A DNA stretch of 64,000 nucleotides from Akkermansiaceae bacterium (GTDB lineage: Bacteria > Verrucomicrobiota > Verrucomicrobiia > Verrucomicrobiales > Akkermansiaceae), in contig JACKQB010000004.1 in assembly GCA_024233115.1 (NCBI GenBank), forward strand, positions 1 to 64,000, in the 5' to 3' direction. The stretch's first letter is position 1. The number at the start of each line of letters is the position of its first letter. The position numbers and the translations under genes are program-made. The notes beneath the pieces are model-generated. The model saw only the letters and a list, made by a program, of their open reading frames with translations, searched no databases and was not told where the DNA came from. Positions 1 through 7,335 of this stretch are shown in pieces.

Positions 1-18
1 AGTGGTAATTTGTGGGTG

Positions 19-666
19 TTACTCGGCAGTAGCTGCTTCGGAAGTAACCTCTGGCTCGGTAGCGGCACCTTCGCCGTCGGCGCCATCGGCATCCTCACTC
101 TTCGCCGTGCGGGTCTTGGCAACAAGAGCCACCACGACATCGTCGTTCAGGGAAGGTGTCACCCCCTCCGGGAAGGTCATATCACCAATGTGAAGGGCAT
201 CACCAATCTGAAGGTGGGTGACCTCGGCGGTGATACTTTCCGGAAGATCCTTGGGAAGACAGCTGACCTCGAGGCTGTGAAGCTGCTGCTCGAGCAGACC
301 GCCGGCATGAACACCGGCAGCTTCGCCAGTGAGCTCCAGGGGAAGGTTGGCATGAATTGATGTGTTCTCGTTAACAGCAAGGAAGTCAACATGCACAATC
401 TCACGGGAAATCGCGTTGTGTTGCACGTCCTGAAGGAACGCCAGCTGGGTGCCGACCCCTACGACATCGAGGTTAACGAGGATACTGTCGGATGCCGCGT
501 GATGCAACATATCGGCGAGTGTCTTTGCGTGGACCTTGATGTTTCTGTTTTCGGAGCCCCCGCCGTAGATAACGGAAGGAACGAAGCCTTCGCGACGCAT
601 TTGCTTAAGAACGCCGGACCCTGTGCGGTTGCGTTCTTCTGCTTGTAAAGTTTGTGGTTTAGCCAT
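19..666 (-). CDS. rplY: 50S ribosomal protein L25 (TL5/CTC type)
   Basis: A 215-residue protein of the long L25/CTC form that binds 5S rRNA in the large ribosomal subunit. The N-terminal half has the L25 beta-barrel pattern (RNRTGSGVLKQMRREGFVP near residues 12-30, and a later NAISREIVHVDF stretch). The C-terminal half is the TL5-type extension (roughly residues 100-190). It ends in a low-complexity acidic tail rich in A, E, D and T, which is usual for the family. It lies downstream of prs in the same direction; prs-rplY(ctc) is a common bacterial gene pair, often followed by pth, which would lie outside the window. The start codon ATG at 666 fits the family N-terminus. Confidence 0.95.
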   Translation of the reverse strand: MAKPQTLQAEERNRTGSGVLKQMRREGFVPSVIYGGGSENRNIKVHAKTLADMLHHAASDSILVNLDVVGVGTQLAFLQDVQHNAISREIVHVDFLAVNENTSIHANLPLELTGEAAGVHAGGLLEQQLHSLEVSCLPKDLPESITAEVTHLQIGDALHIGDMTFPEGVTPSLNDDVVVALVAKTRTAKSEDADGADGEGAATEPEVTSEAATAE

Positions 667-780
667 TGTATTTTGGTACTTGAATTGTGAGTTTTCGGAT
701 GAAGGAGCAGGACCGGGATTTACCGACGGCGGGTAGTTGAGTGAGTAGCCAGCGTTTCCCGGGGGCGGGTCTTTACCACT

Positions 781-1716
781 TTATGCCTCAATGTCAAAGA
801 GAGAAGTGACAGATTTACCATCATGGATCCGGCGGATGGCATCCCCCATCAGTCCGGCAATGGATACGGCGGTCACCTTTTCCCCGTATGCCATGGGTAC
901 GGAGTCCGTGGTGATCAACTCGGTGATCGAGGACTCGGCAATCCGCTTACGTCCCATGTCACCTAAAACGCCGTGTGAAACACCGGCGTAGATGCTCTTG
1001 GCTCCGTGTTTCTCAAGGATTTTCGCAGCGGCGCAAAGGGTGCCTGCGGTTTCGGTCATATCATCGACCAGCAGGACATTCCGGCCTGCGACATCGCCGA
1101 TGACGTTCATCGCCTCCACCTTGGTGGCACTGACGCGGTGCTTGGCGACAATGGCGAGCTCCGCGCCGAGCTTGTCGGCATAGGACCGGGCCATTTTCAC
1201 ACCACCGACATCAGGGGAAACCACGGTCAGGTTACTGGCGTCATCACCGTGCTTTTCCCGCAGGTGCTTGATGAAGACGGGTTTGGCGTAGAGATGGTCT
1301 ACCGGGATATCGAAAAACCCCTGGATCTGGGCGGCGTGCAAATCCATCGTGAGGACGCGGTCCACGCCGGCGGCTGATATGAGATTGGCCACCAGCTTGG
1401 CCGTGATCGGCACCCGGGGCTGGTCTTTACGGTCCTGACGGGCATACCCGAAGAACGGCATCACGGCCGTGATGCGGCCCGCACTGGCCCTTTTCGCCGC
1501 ATCCACCATAATGAGCATTTCCATCAAGTTATGATTGGTCGGAGGACACGTCGGCTGGATCAGGTAGACGTCCTCCCCGCGGATATTTTCGTTGATTTGA
1601 ACAAATGTCTCCCCGTCGGGAAATGATGTCACGTTAACGTCCGCCAACTCGTGGCCCAGACGGGCTGCGATCTTTACTGCGAGCTTCTGGTGTGCATTGC
1701 CGCTTAATATTTTCAT
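781..1716 (-). CDS. prs: Ribose-phosphate pyrophosphokinase (PRPP synthetase)
   Basis: Makes 5-phosphoribosyl 1-diphosphate from ribose 5-phosphate and ATP for nucleotide, His and Trp synthesis in the cytosol. The sequence has the class I PRPP synthetase hallmarks: SFPDGETFVQINENIRGEDV near the N-terminus, the PFFGYARQDRKDQPR ATP/flexible-loop region, DLHAAQIQGFFDIPVDH, and the PRPP-binding loop VLLVDDMTETAGT. The ATG at 1716 (MKILSGNAHQ) matches the family start; an in-frame ATG at 1743 would add nine atypical residues. Length (about 311 aa) is normal. It is upstream of rplY and separated from it by about 114 bases without a convincing RNA gene. Confidence 0.95.
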   Translation of the reverse strand: MKILSGNAHQKLAVKIAARLGHELADVNVTSFPDGETFVQINENIRGEDVYLIQPTCPPTNHNLMEMLIMVDAAKRASAGRITAVMPFFGYARQDRKDQPRVPITAKLVANLISAAGVDRVLTMDLHAAQIQGFFDIPVDHLYAKPVFIKHLREKHGDDASNLTVVSPDVGGVKMARSYADKLGAELAIVAKHRVSATKVEAMNVIGDVAGRNVLLVDDMTETAGTLCAAAKILEKHGAKSIYAGVSHGVLGDMGRKRIAESSITELITTDSVPMAYGEKVTAVSIAGLMGDAIRRIHDGKSVTSLFDIEA

Positions 1717-1866
1717 GGAATTGCAAGTTATTGCTATGAGCAATGGTTGTTGCTGTGATCGAAAACTGCTCTCTGAGCAACCTCGCGCGTGAGTGTGGAT
1801 TCAGATTCCGTAATGACAACCCCAAAGACCTGACATGGGTAAAAAATCACCATCCCGGCACCTTCA

Positions 1867-3276
1867 CTACTTCGCGCCCTTGCCAAAGAGGACGGCGGGA
1901 ACGGTCATGACCAGTAGTTTCACATCCAGCCAAAGCGACCAGTTGTCGATGTAAGCGAGATCCATTTCCACCCAGTCTTCCCAGTCCGTGATCGTGTTTC
2001 TGCCACCAGCCTGCCATGTGCAGGTGATGCCCGGCTTGACACTGAGCCTGCGACGGTGCTCCGATTTTTCAAACTCCTTCACCTCGTAAACCGGGAGAGG
2101 CCGCGGCCCCACCAGGCTCATGTCCCCCGTAAGCACATTGAGCATCTGCGGGAGTTCATCGATACTCCACTTCCTGAGAAAACGGGCGAAGGGGAAAACA
2201 CGGGGGTCGTTTTCCAACTTGAACACCGGCCCGCTCATTTCATTACCCATTTCCTCTTTCACTTCCGCCAGCTTCGCCTCGGCATCAGGAACCATGGTTC
2301 TGAATTTCCACATTTTAAACGGCTTGCCATACTTGCCGGCACGATCCTGACGGAAGAAAGCGGGTGCCCCGGGGCTGGTGAGTTTGATACCCACATAGGC
2401 GAACAGCCAGATAGGCGAGGTGCAGAGGATGAACAGAAATGCACCGATACGGTCCATGGCGGCTTTTGCCAGGAGCGCCCAGGACAGCTCCGGCGTGGCA
2501 CGAAGCACCAGCATCGGCTTGCCCCCCAGGTTATCAAACGTCGGTCGCGATACCTGGGTGCGAATAAACCCGGCCGACACCCATGCCTCGATACCCTGTT
2601 TCTCGCACAGCTCCACGGTCCTCGAAATCTGACGGAATGCCGTATGCTTTGCCGCGATAACAACCCGCTCAACTGGCTCATCGGTCAGGATTCTTTCCAA
2701 GGCATTCAAGTCACCCTCATTCAAATCAAACTTATAGACGACCTGCCAGTAATCGGTGACCTCGTTCGGCATGGCTTCCAGTAACTCATCGATGTCCTCG
2801 GGCTCACCAGCCAGCACAACGCGCTCCCGGTTCCCCTCTTCAAGCGCAGCCTTTTTCAAGGTTGCCCTGACGATCCCGTCCCGTATCAGTAACAATACGG
2901 CTGATAGGAAAAAAGCGACCGAGAGCACCAATCGACTCGATGGCGCCATCTTGAAAAAGACCACCATCACGGCCACGGCCACACCGATCAACAAAATGCA
3001 GCGGAACATCTGCGCCACCGACTGCGCCACCGTCTTGCGCATCATGTTCCGGTAAAACCCGAACATCTCCAAAATCAGGGGCGTAAAAGGCACCACGATG
3101 AACAGGAGCCAGGAAATCTCGGACAAGCCAAGCTCCTGCCCCTCAGTCATACCGAACAGGGGCCGAAGGGTCGGGCGCAACTTGTCACCCACCCAGAATG
3201 CCACAAATACGAGAAAGGCGTCACACAACTGTAGCGCTTGGATAGAGAACTGTTCCCGCTGTTTGGATCCTAACAT
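1867..3276 (-). CDS. Polyprenyl-phosphate sugar-1-phosphate transferase (EPS initiation)
   Basis: A polyisoprenyl-phosphate hexose-1-phosphate transferase, expected to place the first sugar phosphate of the repeat unit on undecaprenyl phosphate at the inner membrane. The N-terminal part (about residues 15-135) has several hydrophobic segments. It is followed by a soluble nucleotide-sugar-like domain (about 150-260), a membrane segment (about 275-300) and the bacterial sugar transferase catalytic domain, with KFRTM (324-328), DELPQ (373-377) and SLVGPRP (387-393). The total of 469 aa is typical of WbaP/CpsE-like enzymes. It is the most 3' gene of the EPS locus. The specific sugar (Gal, Glc or a diNAc-bacillosamine) cannot be told from sequence by eye. 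Confidence 0.9.
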   Translation of the reverse strand: MLGSKQREQFSIQALQLCDAFLVFVAFWVGDKLRPTLRPLFGMTEGQELGLSEISWLLFIVVPFTPLILEMFGFYRNMMRKTVAQSVAQMFRCILLIGVAVAVMVVFFKMAPSSRLVLSVAFFLSAVLLLIRDGIVRATLKKAALEEGNRERVVLAGEPEDIDELLEAMPNEVTDYWQVVYKFDLNEGDLNALERILTDEPVERVVIAAKHTAFRQISRTVELCEKQGIEAWVSAGFIRTQVSRPTFDNLGGKPMLVLRATPELSWALLAKAAMDRIGAFLFILCTSPIWLFAYVGIKLTSPGAPAFFRQDRAGKYGKPFKMWKFRTMVPDAEAKLAEVKEEMGNEMSGPVFKLENDPRVFPFARFLRKWSIDELPQMLNVLTGDMSLVGPRPLPVYEVKEFEKSEHRRRLSVKPGITCTWQAGGRNTITDWEDWVEMDLAYIDNWSLWLDVKLLVMTVPAVLFGKGAK

Positions 3277-3344
3277 AATTGAATTTTCCAGGACGAATAC
3301 AATCTATAATCACTGACGCCCCCCCCGACTGCCTGCTTATCCCA

Positions 3345-4142
3345 CTATTCGATCTTTTTATCAATCACCAAGGGTGACAACTGGCGGATGAAGTCCTCCA
3401 GCATTTGCTCGGACTGCTCCAGGGTAAATACGCCCGGGCCCTCCAAGAGCCCCTGGTCAGCATAGACCTGGGTCACGGGCATCGAAAATGTGGCGTAGGC
3501 CCACTGCTGGTCGTAGCCCTTGAACAGACGGTCCTTCATATCCTGCAACGTCCTCCCGTAATGGTCCTCGGTAATCGCGGTGTGCCCAAAAAACGTATAA
3601 TACTGCACACGCATCGTTTTAATGGTTTTGCCATTTTCCAGTTTAACCGACTGTTCACAAACAATCTCCCGAAACGGCAAATCAGAGCCATCCGGCAAAG
3701 CCCCCTTGATCACAACCTTCCTCTGCTTGGTAAAATTCCATCCTTGCGACTGCAGACAGCGCTCGGGCCGGTGAATACTGTTGTTCAGGTCCTTTCCGGA
3801 AAACACCACGGACACCTCGACCGCTGGCTGGTAGGGGTTGTCGTTGTTCACATACTGCGCCCTTTCAAACTCGGTATCCTTGGCCAGTATTTGTAATTCC
3901 TTACCCGTGATCTCAACCCGCTTCCCCGTCATCGAGGCAAACTGCATCGGCAGGTGACGCGCGAGCCGGGAGGGTTTCATCGAGCCGGACTTGGGCAGCA
4001 GCCAGATCATCGAAAAACCCACCGCCATAAATGCGGCTAGTATGTAGAGACGCTTGACGACGCCGGTCTTGGAATCTTTAAATCGAGAAGTCTTGAAGTC
4101 CTGAAGGTCGGAAGTCGGGTAGTCGGGAAGGTCGGAGGTCAT
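3345..4142 (-). CDS. epsI: EpsI-domain exosortase-associated protein
   Basis: The product resembles EpsI/exosortase C-terminal-type periplasmic proteins that accompany exosortases in EPS loci. A single membrane anchor lies at about residues 30-50 (KRLYILAAFMAVGFSMIWLL). The rest is the EpsI-like domain, with the conserved element HRPERCLQSQGW around residues 125-137. The first roughly 24 residues are rich in S, D, K, F, T and are encoded by a GAAGTC-like simple repeat (4078-4142), so the functional protein may start later; no in-frame ATG lies between the leader and the anchor. It is downstream of the exosortase gene but separated from it by a 208-base hairpin array. Its biochemical role is not established for the family. 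Confidence 0.8.
   Translation of the reverse strand: MTSDLPDYPTSDLQDFKTSRFKDSKTGVVKRLYILAAFMAVGFSMIWLLPKSGSMKPSRLARHLPMQFASMTGKRVEITGKELQILAKDTEFERAQYVNNDNPYQPAVEVSVVFSGKDLNNSIHRPERCLQSQGWNFTKQRKVVIKGALPDGSDLPFREIVCEQSVKLENGKTIKTMRVQYYTFFGHTAITEDHYGRTLQDMKDRLFKGYDQQWAYATFSMPVTQVYADQGLLEGPGVFTLEQSEQMLEDFIRQLSPLVIDKKIE
4078..4142. repeat. GAAGTC-type simple repeat captured as epsI 5' end
   Basis: The plus strand reads as a run of near-identical 7-9 base words (gaagtcttgaagtcctgaag, then gaagtcgggtagtcgggaag). The minus strand encodes the first codons of the EpsI-domain protein from it. The same word family recurs at 8295-8340, 41160-41227 and 41527-41569, each time at a gene edge or protein linker. 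Confidence 0.75.
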
Positions 4143-4146
4143 AAGA

Positions 4147-4359
4147 TGGGTTGAAGAGTTGAGATGAGCCTTGGGGCTCGGTTGAAGAGTTGAAGGGTTG
4201 AAGTGAGAGCCTTGCGGCTCGGTTGAAGGGTTGAAGGAGTTGAAATGAGCCTTGCGGCTTGGTTGAAGGATCGTTCAACGTCTCGCAGAGACATTCAACA
4301 TTTGCGCAGCAAATATTCAACGCCCGAAGGGCATTCAACAAGCCTCCAGCTTATTCAAC
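4147..4359. repeat. Array of mini-hairpins separated by TTCAAC/GTTGAA words
   Basis: Seven short inverted repeats of different sequence are separated by one conserved word. The left half has GTTGAA-type spacers around three near-copies of GAGCC-n4-GGCTC/T (4166-4179, 4207-4220, 4247-4260). At 4262-4279 the word meets its own inverse (GTTGAAGGATCGTTCAAC). The right half has ATTCAAC at 4293, 4315, 4333 and 4353, alternating with GTCTC-GCA-GAGAC (4280-4292), ATTTGC-GCA-GCAAAT (4300-4314), GCCC-GAA-GGGC (4322-4332) and AAGC-n5-GCTT (4340-4352). The last unit contains the exosortase stop codon (4351-4353). It fills the gap between the exosortase and epsI genes. Confidence 0.85.
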
Positions 4360-5253
4360 TCGCCGCGTCCTAACCACCTTTCGGTTACTCTTCCAATTGA
4401 GTAATTTGTCGATCATAAACAGTCCCGCCAGAGCGATGGGGAAAAAGAACAACAGGCCGGCCCAGTCATGGTAAGCACCGGCAGCGAATTTGCTGAATCC
4501 CATATTGGCGAGTACCAGAATGGTAAAGATACGGAAGAAATTGGCCACCAGGGCGAGCGGCAACGCACAAGCAAACAGAACGGCCATTTTCCACAACGAC
4601 TTCTGGGTGAAGTAAGCATAGATCGCTGAGATCATCACCAACGCCATCAACGACCTGATCCCGCTACATCCCTCCGCAATATCCAGGTCATCCCAGGACC
4701 CACTCGCGGGCCGGATGGTCGTCCCCGAGTTGATCAAGTCCATGCCGCAAAACGTCCCCACATGATAACAGGATTTGGTCACCGCGATCTGCAGCACGTT
4801 GGTGGCCTGCTGAAGACCGGGAACAGATAGTGCAAAATACCAAAAAAATGCCGGAAACAACATATGACGGGCAACCTTCCAGCCATATACATACATCACG
4901 CTACCCACGATTAGAAACGGCAAACCTATCAGTGGCAATCTGGGCTGAAGCGTCCTGACCGAAGCCACAAACAAGAGAACGGCAAACAGGACCCCTAACA
5001 ACCCCAACACAGAGCCCTTGACCGACTCCAATGCCATCTTTGGCCAAGCTCGATAAACAAAGAACACAAACAGGAAGGGAACCGCCCAGCCATGGACAAA
5101 GTCTTTTTTCCAAGCGTCCGCTATGTAAAGAATCAAACGATCCTTGGACGTTGAGCTGTTCGGGTAAATTGGAATAATCAGCCAGTAAACCAGTATGACG
5201 GTTGCAATCAAGGCTACCGGAAGGATGTAATTTTTATATCGTACTTTGTCCAT
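4351..5253 (-). CDS. Exosortase (transpeptidase-like membrane protease)
   Basis: An integral membrane cysteine protease/transpeptidase of the exosortase family that processes C-terminal PEP-CTERM-like sorting signals. It is 300 aa with about eight hydrophobic segments. The three catalytic positions of the family are present: Cys196 in EGCSGIRSL, Arg241 in LVANFFRI and His262 in AYHDWAG. It sits between a CDP-alcohol phosphotransferase and the EpsI-domain gene, the usual EPS-associated setting. The stop codon falls inside a hairpin-array unit, so the last residues (RRVE) abut repeat DNA. No protein with a recognisable PEP-CTERM tail is encoded in this window, so its substrates must be elsewhere. 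Confidence 0.92.
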   Translation of the reverse strand: MDKVRYKNYILPVALIATVILVYWLIIPIYPNSSTSKDRLILYIADAWKKDFVHGWAVPFLFVFFVYRAWPKMALESVKGSVLGLLGVLFAVLLFVASVRTLQPRLPLIGLPFLIVGSVMYVYGWKVARHMLFPAFFWYFALSVPGLQQATNVLQIAVTKSCYHVGTFCGMDLINSGTTIRPASGSWDDLDIAEGCSGIRSLMALVMISAIYAYFTQKSLWKMAVLFACALPLALVANFFRIFTILVLANMGFSKFAAGAYHDWAGLLFFFPIALAGLFMIDKLLNWKSNRKVVRTRRVE

Positions 5254-5278
5254 GTTGATGATTTTCGCCAGGTGAGGG

Positions 5279-6034
5279 TTAGCTGGTAAGAGACCTCTTC
5301 CGGTCCATTGCGTCCATCTCTTTTTTCGAAGAGAGTATATAAACTATGATAATGATGAAAATACCCGCGCTGTAGATGATAATGAATTCCCAGAACCAAC
5401 CGACAATCCACGCAACTGAAATACCCAAACGATAAATCGGCTCATCGATGTATATTCCCACAGCCTTTTTCACCCGCCACCACAGACTGTGGGTTCTTGG
5501 GTCCTCCCTGGTCCTGTCGGCCTTGTAAACAACGAGTTCCTTGAGCCACATCCAGACGCTGAGTGTCACCCTGAGGAATAAGACGCAGAGAAGCACCCGC
5601 AGGGTGTAATCCGGTCGCCCCTCGATGTAGGGATAATAATAATGCCCTGCGGCAAATGCCATCACACAGGGGAACATCATGCCTGAACCCAGATCCGAGA
5701 TCTTATCCATCAACACACCAAAACTACTCCCCTGCCCCGTCACCCGGGCCAACGGGCCATCGGCACAGTCAAAGACATAACCCAGTTGCAACCCCATGAT
5801 CAACACAGGCCCTGACCACACGTTGCCGCGTCCCATGTAAAACACCAGCAAGGTCGTCAGGATCGTGATCGCTGCCGACATAAGCGATATGACATTGGGA
5901 CTCACCCGGAGTCTCGATGCCCATAGCGCGACATACGCACCCAGACGATAGCTGACATGAAGTGTAAACCACATCGACTGCCGGCCGCGCATAGCCCAAA
6001 AATCCTGATAAGTGTATTTTTTACGCGCTATCAT
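5279..6034 (-). CDS. CDP-alcohol phosphatidyltransferase family protein
   Basis: A membrane enzyme of the CDP-alcohol phosphotransferase family, which moves a phospho-alcohol from a CDP-linked donor to an acceptor alcohol. The complete metal-binding signature is visible: D89-x2-D92-G93-x2-A96-R97, then G106-x3-D110-x3-D114. Several hydrophobic segments follow, the last two near residues 190-235. Length 251 aa is ordinary. It lies 25 bases upstream of the exosortase gene and is probably co-transcribed with it. Donor and acceptor are unknown. It could make a phospholipid, or it might transfer a CMP-activated group such as a phosphonate made by the pepM cassette at 44811-48447; the latter is speculation. 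Confidence 0.85.
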   Translation of the reverse strand: MIARKKYTYQDFWAMRGRQSMWFTLHVSYRLGAYVALWASRLRVSPNVISLMSAAITILTTLLVFYMGRGNVWSGPVLIMGLQLGYVFDCADGPLARVTGQGSSFGVLMDKISDLGSGMMFPCVMAFAAGHYYYPYIEGRPDYTLRVLLCVLFLRVTLSVWMWLKELVVYKADRTREDPRTHSLWWRVKKAVGIYIDEPIYRLGISVAWIVGWFWEFIIIYSAGIFIIIIVYILSSKKEMDAMDRKRSLTS

Positions 6035-6059
6035 AATAAATCTCCCATCCTGGGTACCG

Positions 6060-7331
6060 TTAAACCAATGACTGATCCTTGATCAAGGATCGATACAAAC
6101 CAATCATACGATGGGCATTCCTTCCCCAACTATATTCCTCGTTCACCCTTCGTCTAGCAGCAATTCCGTGTGCTGCAAGCATGTCCGGATTTTCAAGGTA
6201 GAACTTTACCCCTTCCTGCAATGCCTCTACCACATCCAATTTCGGGCCGAGGGTGACAACTCTACCACACTGCTCCGTCACTGAAACACCCGGGCCCCCC
6301 GCCCCCAGACAAATCACCGGCAAACCCGCCCTCATCGCCTCGATCACCACCATGCCACCTGAATCGTGGAGACTTGGGAAAAAGAATACGTCATAGGCAG
6401 CATACTTCTCCAGCAGCTCGTCACGCGCCAACGACCCTAACAACTCAACCCGCTTGTCAAGCTTCCGACGCTTTAGAAGATTCTCAAAAGCCGCACGATC
6501 CGCCCCCACTCCAACGCAGCACAGGGTAACGTTTTCCGGCAGGGACTCCATCGCCATGGCGGCTAGCTCCAGCCCCTTCCAATAAAGAAGGTTACCAACA
6601 AACAACAGTTTCAAGCCTCCATCACGGGCATCGACCCGATCACCTCCAGGAGCACTCTGCAGCTGCTCAGGGTGCATTCCGATATTCGGAAAAACCAGAC
6701 TGCTGACACCCCACCTGGCAAAGATGTGTTGCATTTCCCTGGTGCACGACAAGGTAAGCCCGGCACTCTTGTATCGCGCCAATCCCAAGCCATACTTCTC
6801 ATGCACCGATGTGATGAGGTTTCTAACAATCTCGCGAAGACGTATTCCAGGCTCTCCCTCTGGCAGCAGATGCGGTGGAAACATTTCACAGCCACCCACC
6901 GGCCCGACCACTGAGGGTATGCCATGCCCGGTGACAGAAAACGGCATTCGGAAAGAGCCCAGCGTCAGGTGATGCAGGATGTGATAATCATTTTCATGAA
7001 CCATGGCCCGTATCCTTTTTTTTATACGGATTTGCCATAGCAGCAGACGAACAAGCACCCCCACTTTACTTTTTGCCTTACGATTCAAGCGCGCTGAAAA
7101 CGATGACACCTGCTCGTACACAAATTGAGCTGCAACCGGCTGTTCGCGGGTTTGATACGACTCAATCCCCGCCCGGTTACAGGTCGTGGTCAGCACGGTA
7201 AGCTCACAAACGCCTGATAAAGCCCGCACCCAGCCCCAACCAATCCCAGGCTCCGAGCCCTGGTCTGGCGAACACGCGAAGACTGTGACCAGCACCTTGA
7301 GCCGTGGCGGGTTCTGAGACAATTCCGCCAT
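6060..7331 (-). CDS. Glycosyltransferase, GT4-like
   Basis: A retaining GT-B glycosyltransferase of the GT4 type, probably adding a sugar to the lipid-linked EPS repeat at the cytosolic face. It opens with VLVTVFACSPDQGSEPGIGW (donor/acceptor loop) and carries the C-terminal GT4 signature with a Glu pair in DSGGMVVIEAMRAGLPVI. The start chosen is the ATG at 7331 (MAELSQNPPR), four bases after the stop of the upstream polymerase gene; the longer frame to 7373 would overlap that gene. Its N-terminus closely parallels the protein at 12672-13943 (CEPCRGSEPGVGWNW), suggesting a duplicated subfamily within the locus. The sugar specificity is not known. Confidence 0.88.
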   Translation of the reverse strand: MAELSQNPPRLKVLVTVFACSPDQGSEPGIGWGWVRALSGVCELTVLTTTCNRAGIESYQTREQPVAAQFVYEQVSSFSARLNRKAKSKVGVLVRLLLWQIRIKKRIRAMVHENDYHILHHLTLGSFRMPFSVTGHGIPSVVGPVGGCEMFPPHLLPEGEPGIRLREIVRNLITSVHEKYGLGLARYKSAGLTLSCTREMQHIFARWGVSSLVFPNIGMHPEQLQSAPGGDRVDARDGGLKLLFVGNLLYWKGLELAAMAMESLPENVTLCCVGVGADRAAFENLLKRRKLDKRVELLGSLARDELLEKYAAYDVFFFPSLHDSGGMVVIEAMRAGLPVICLGAGGPGVSVTEQCGRVVTLGPKLDVVEALQEGVKFYLENPDMLAAHGIAARRRVNEEYSWGRNAHRMIGLYRSLIKDQSLV

Positions 7332-7335
7332 GATG

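Noticed and set aside
667..780. Possible tRNA or small RNA between prs and rplY
   Set aside because: No cloverleaf with a TTCGA-type T-loop could be folded on either strand. Only a weak GC-rich inverted repeat was seen.
2056..2784. 242-codon plus-strand open frame
   Set aside because: Antisense to the sugar transferase gene; the translation has no domain pattern.
4147..4359. CRISPR array reading of the TTCAAC-spaced units
   Set aside because: The conserved word is only 6-7 bases, spacers are palindromic and 11-15 bases, and no cas genes are present.
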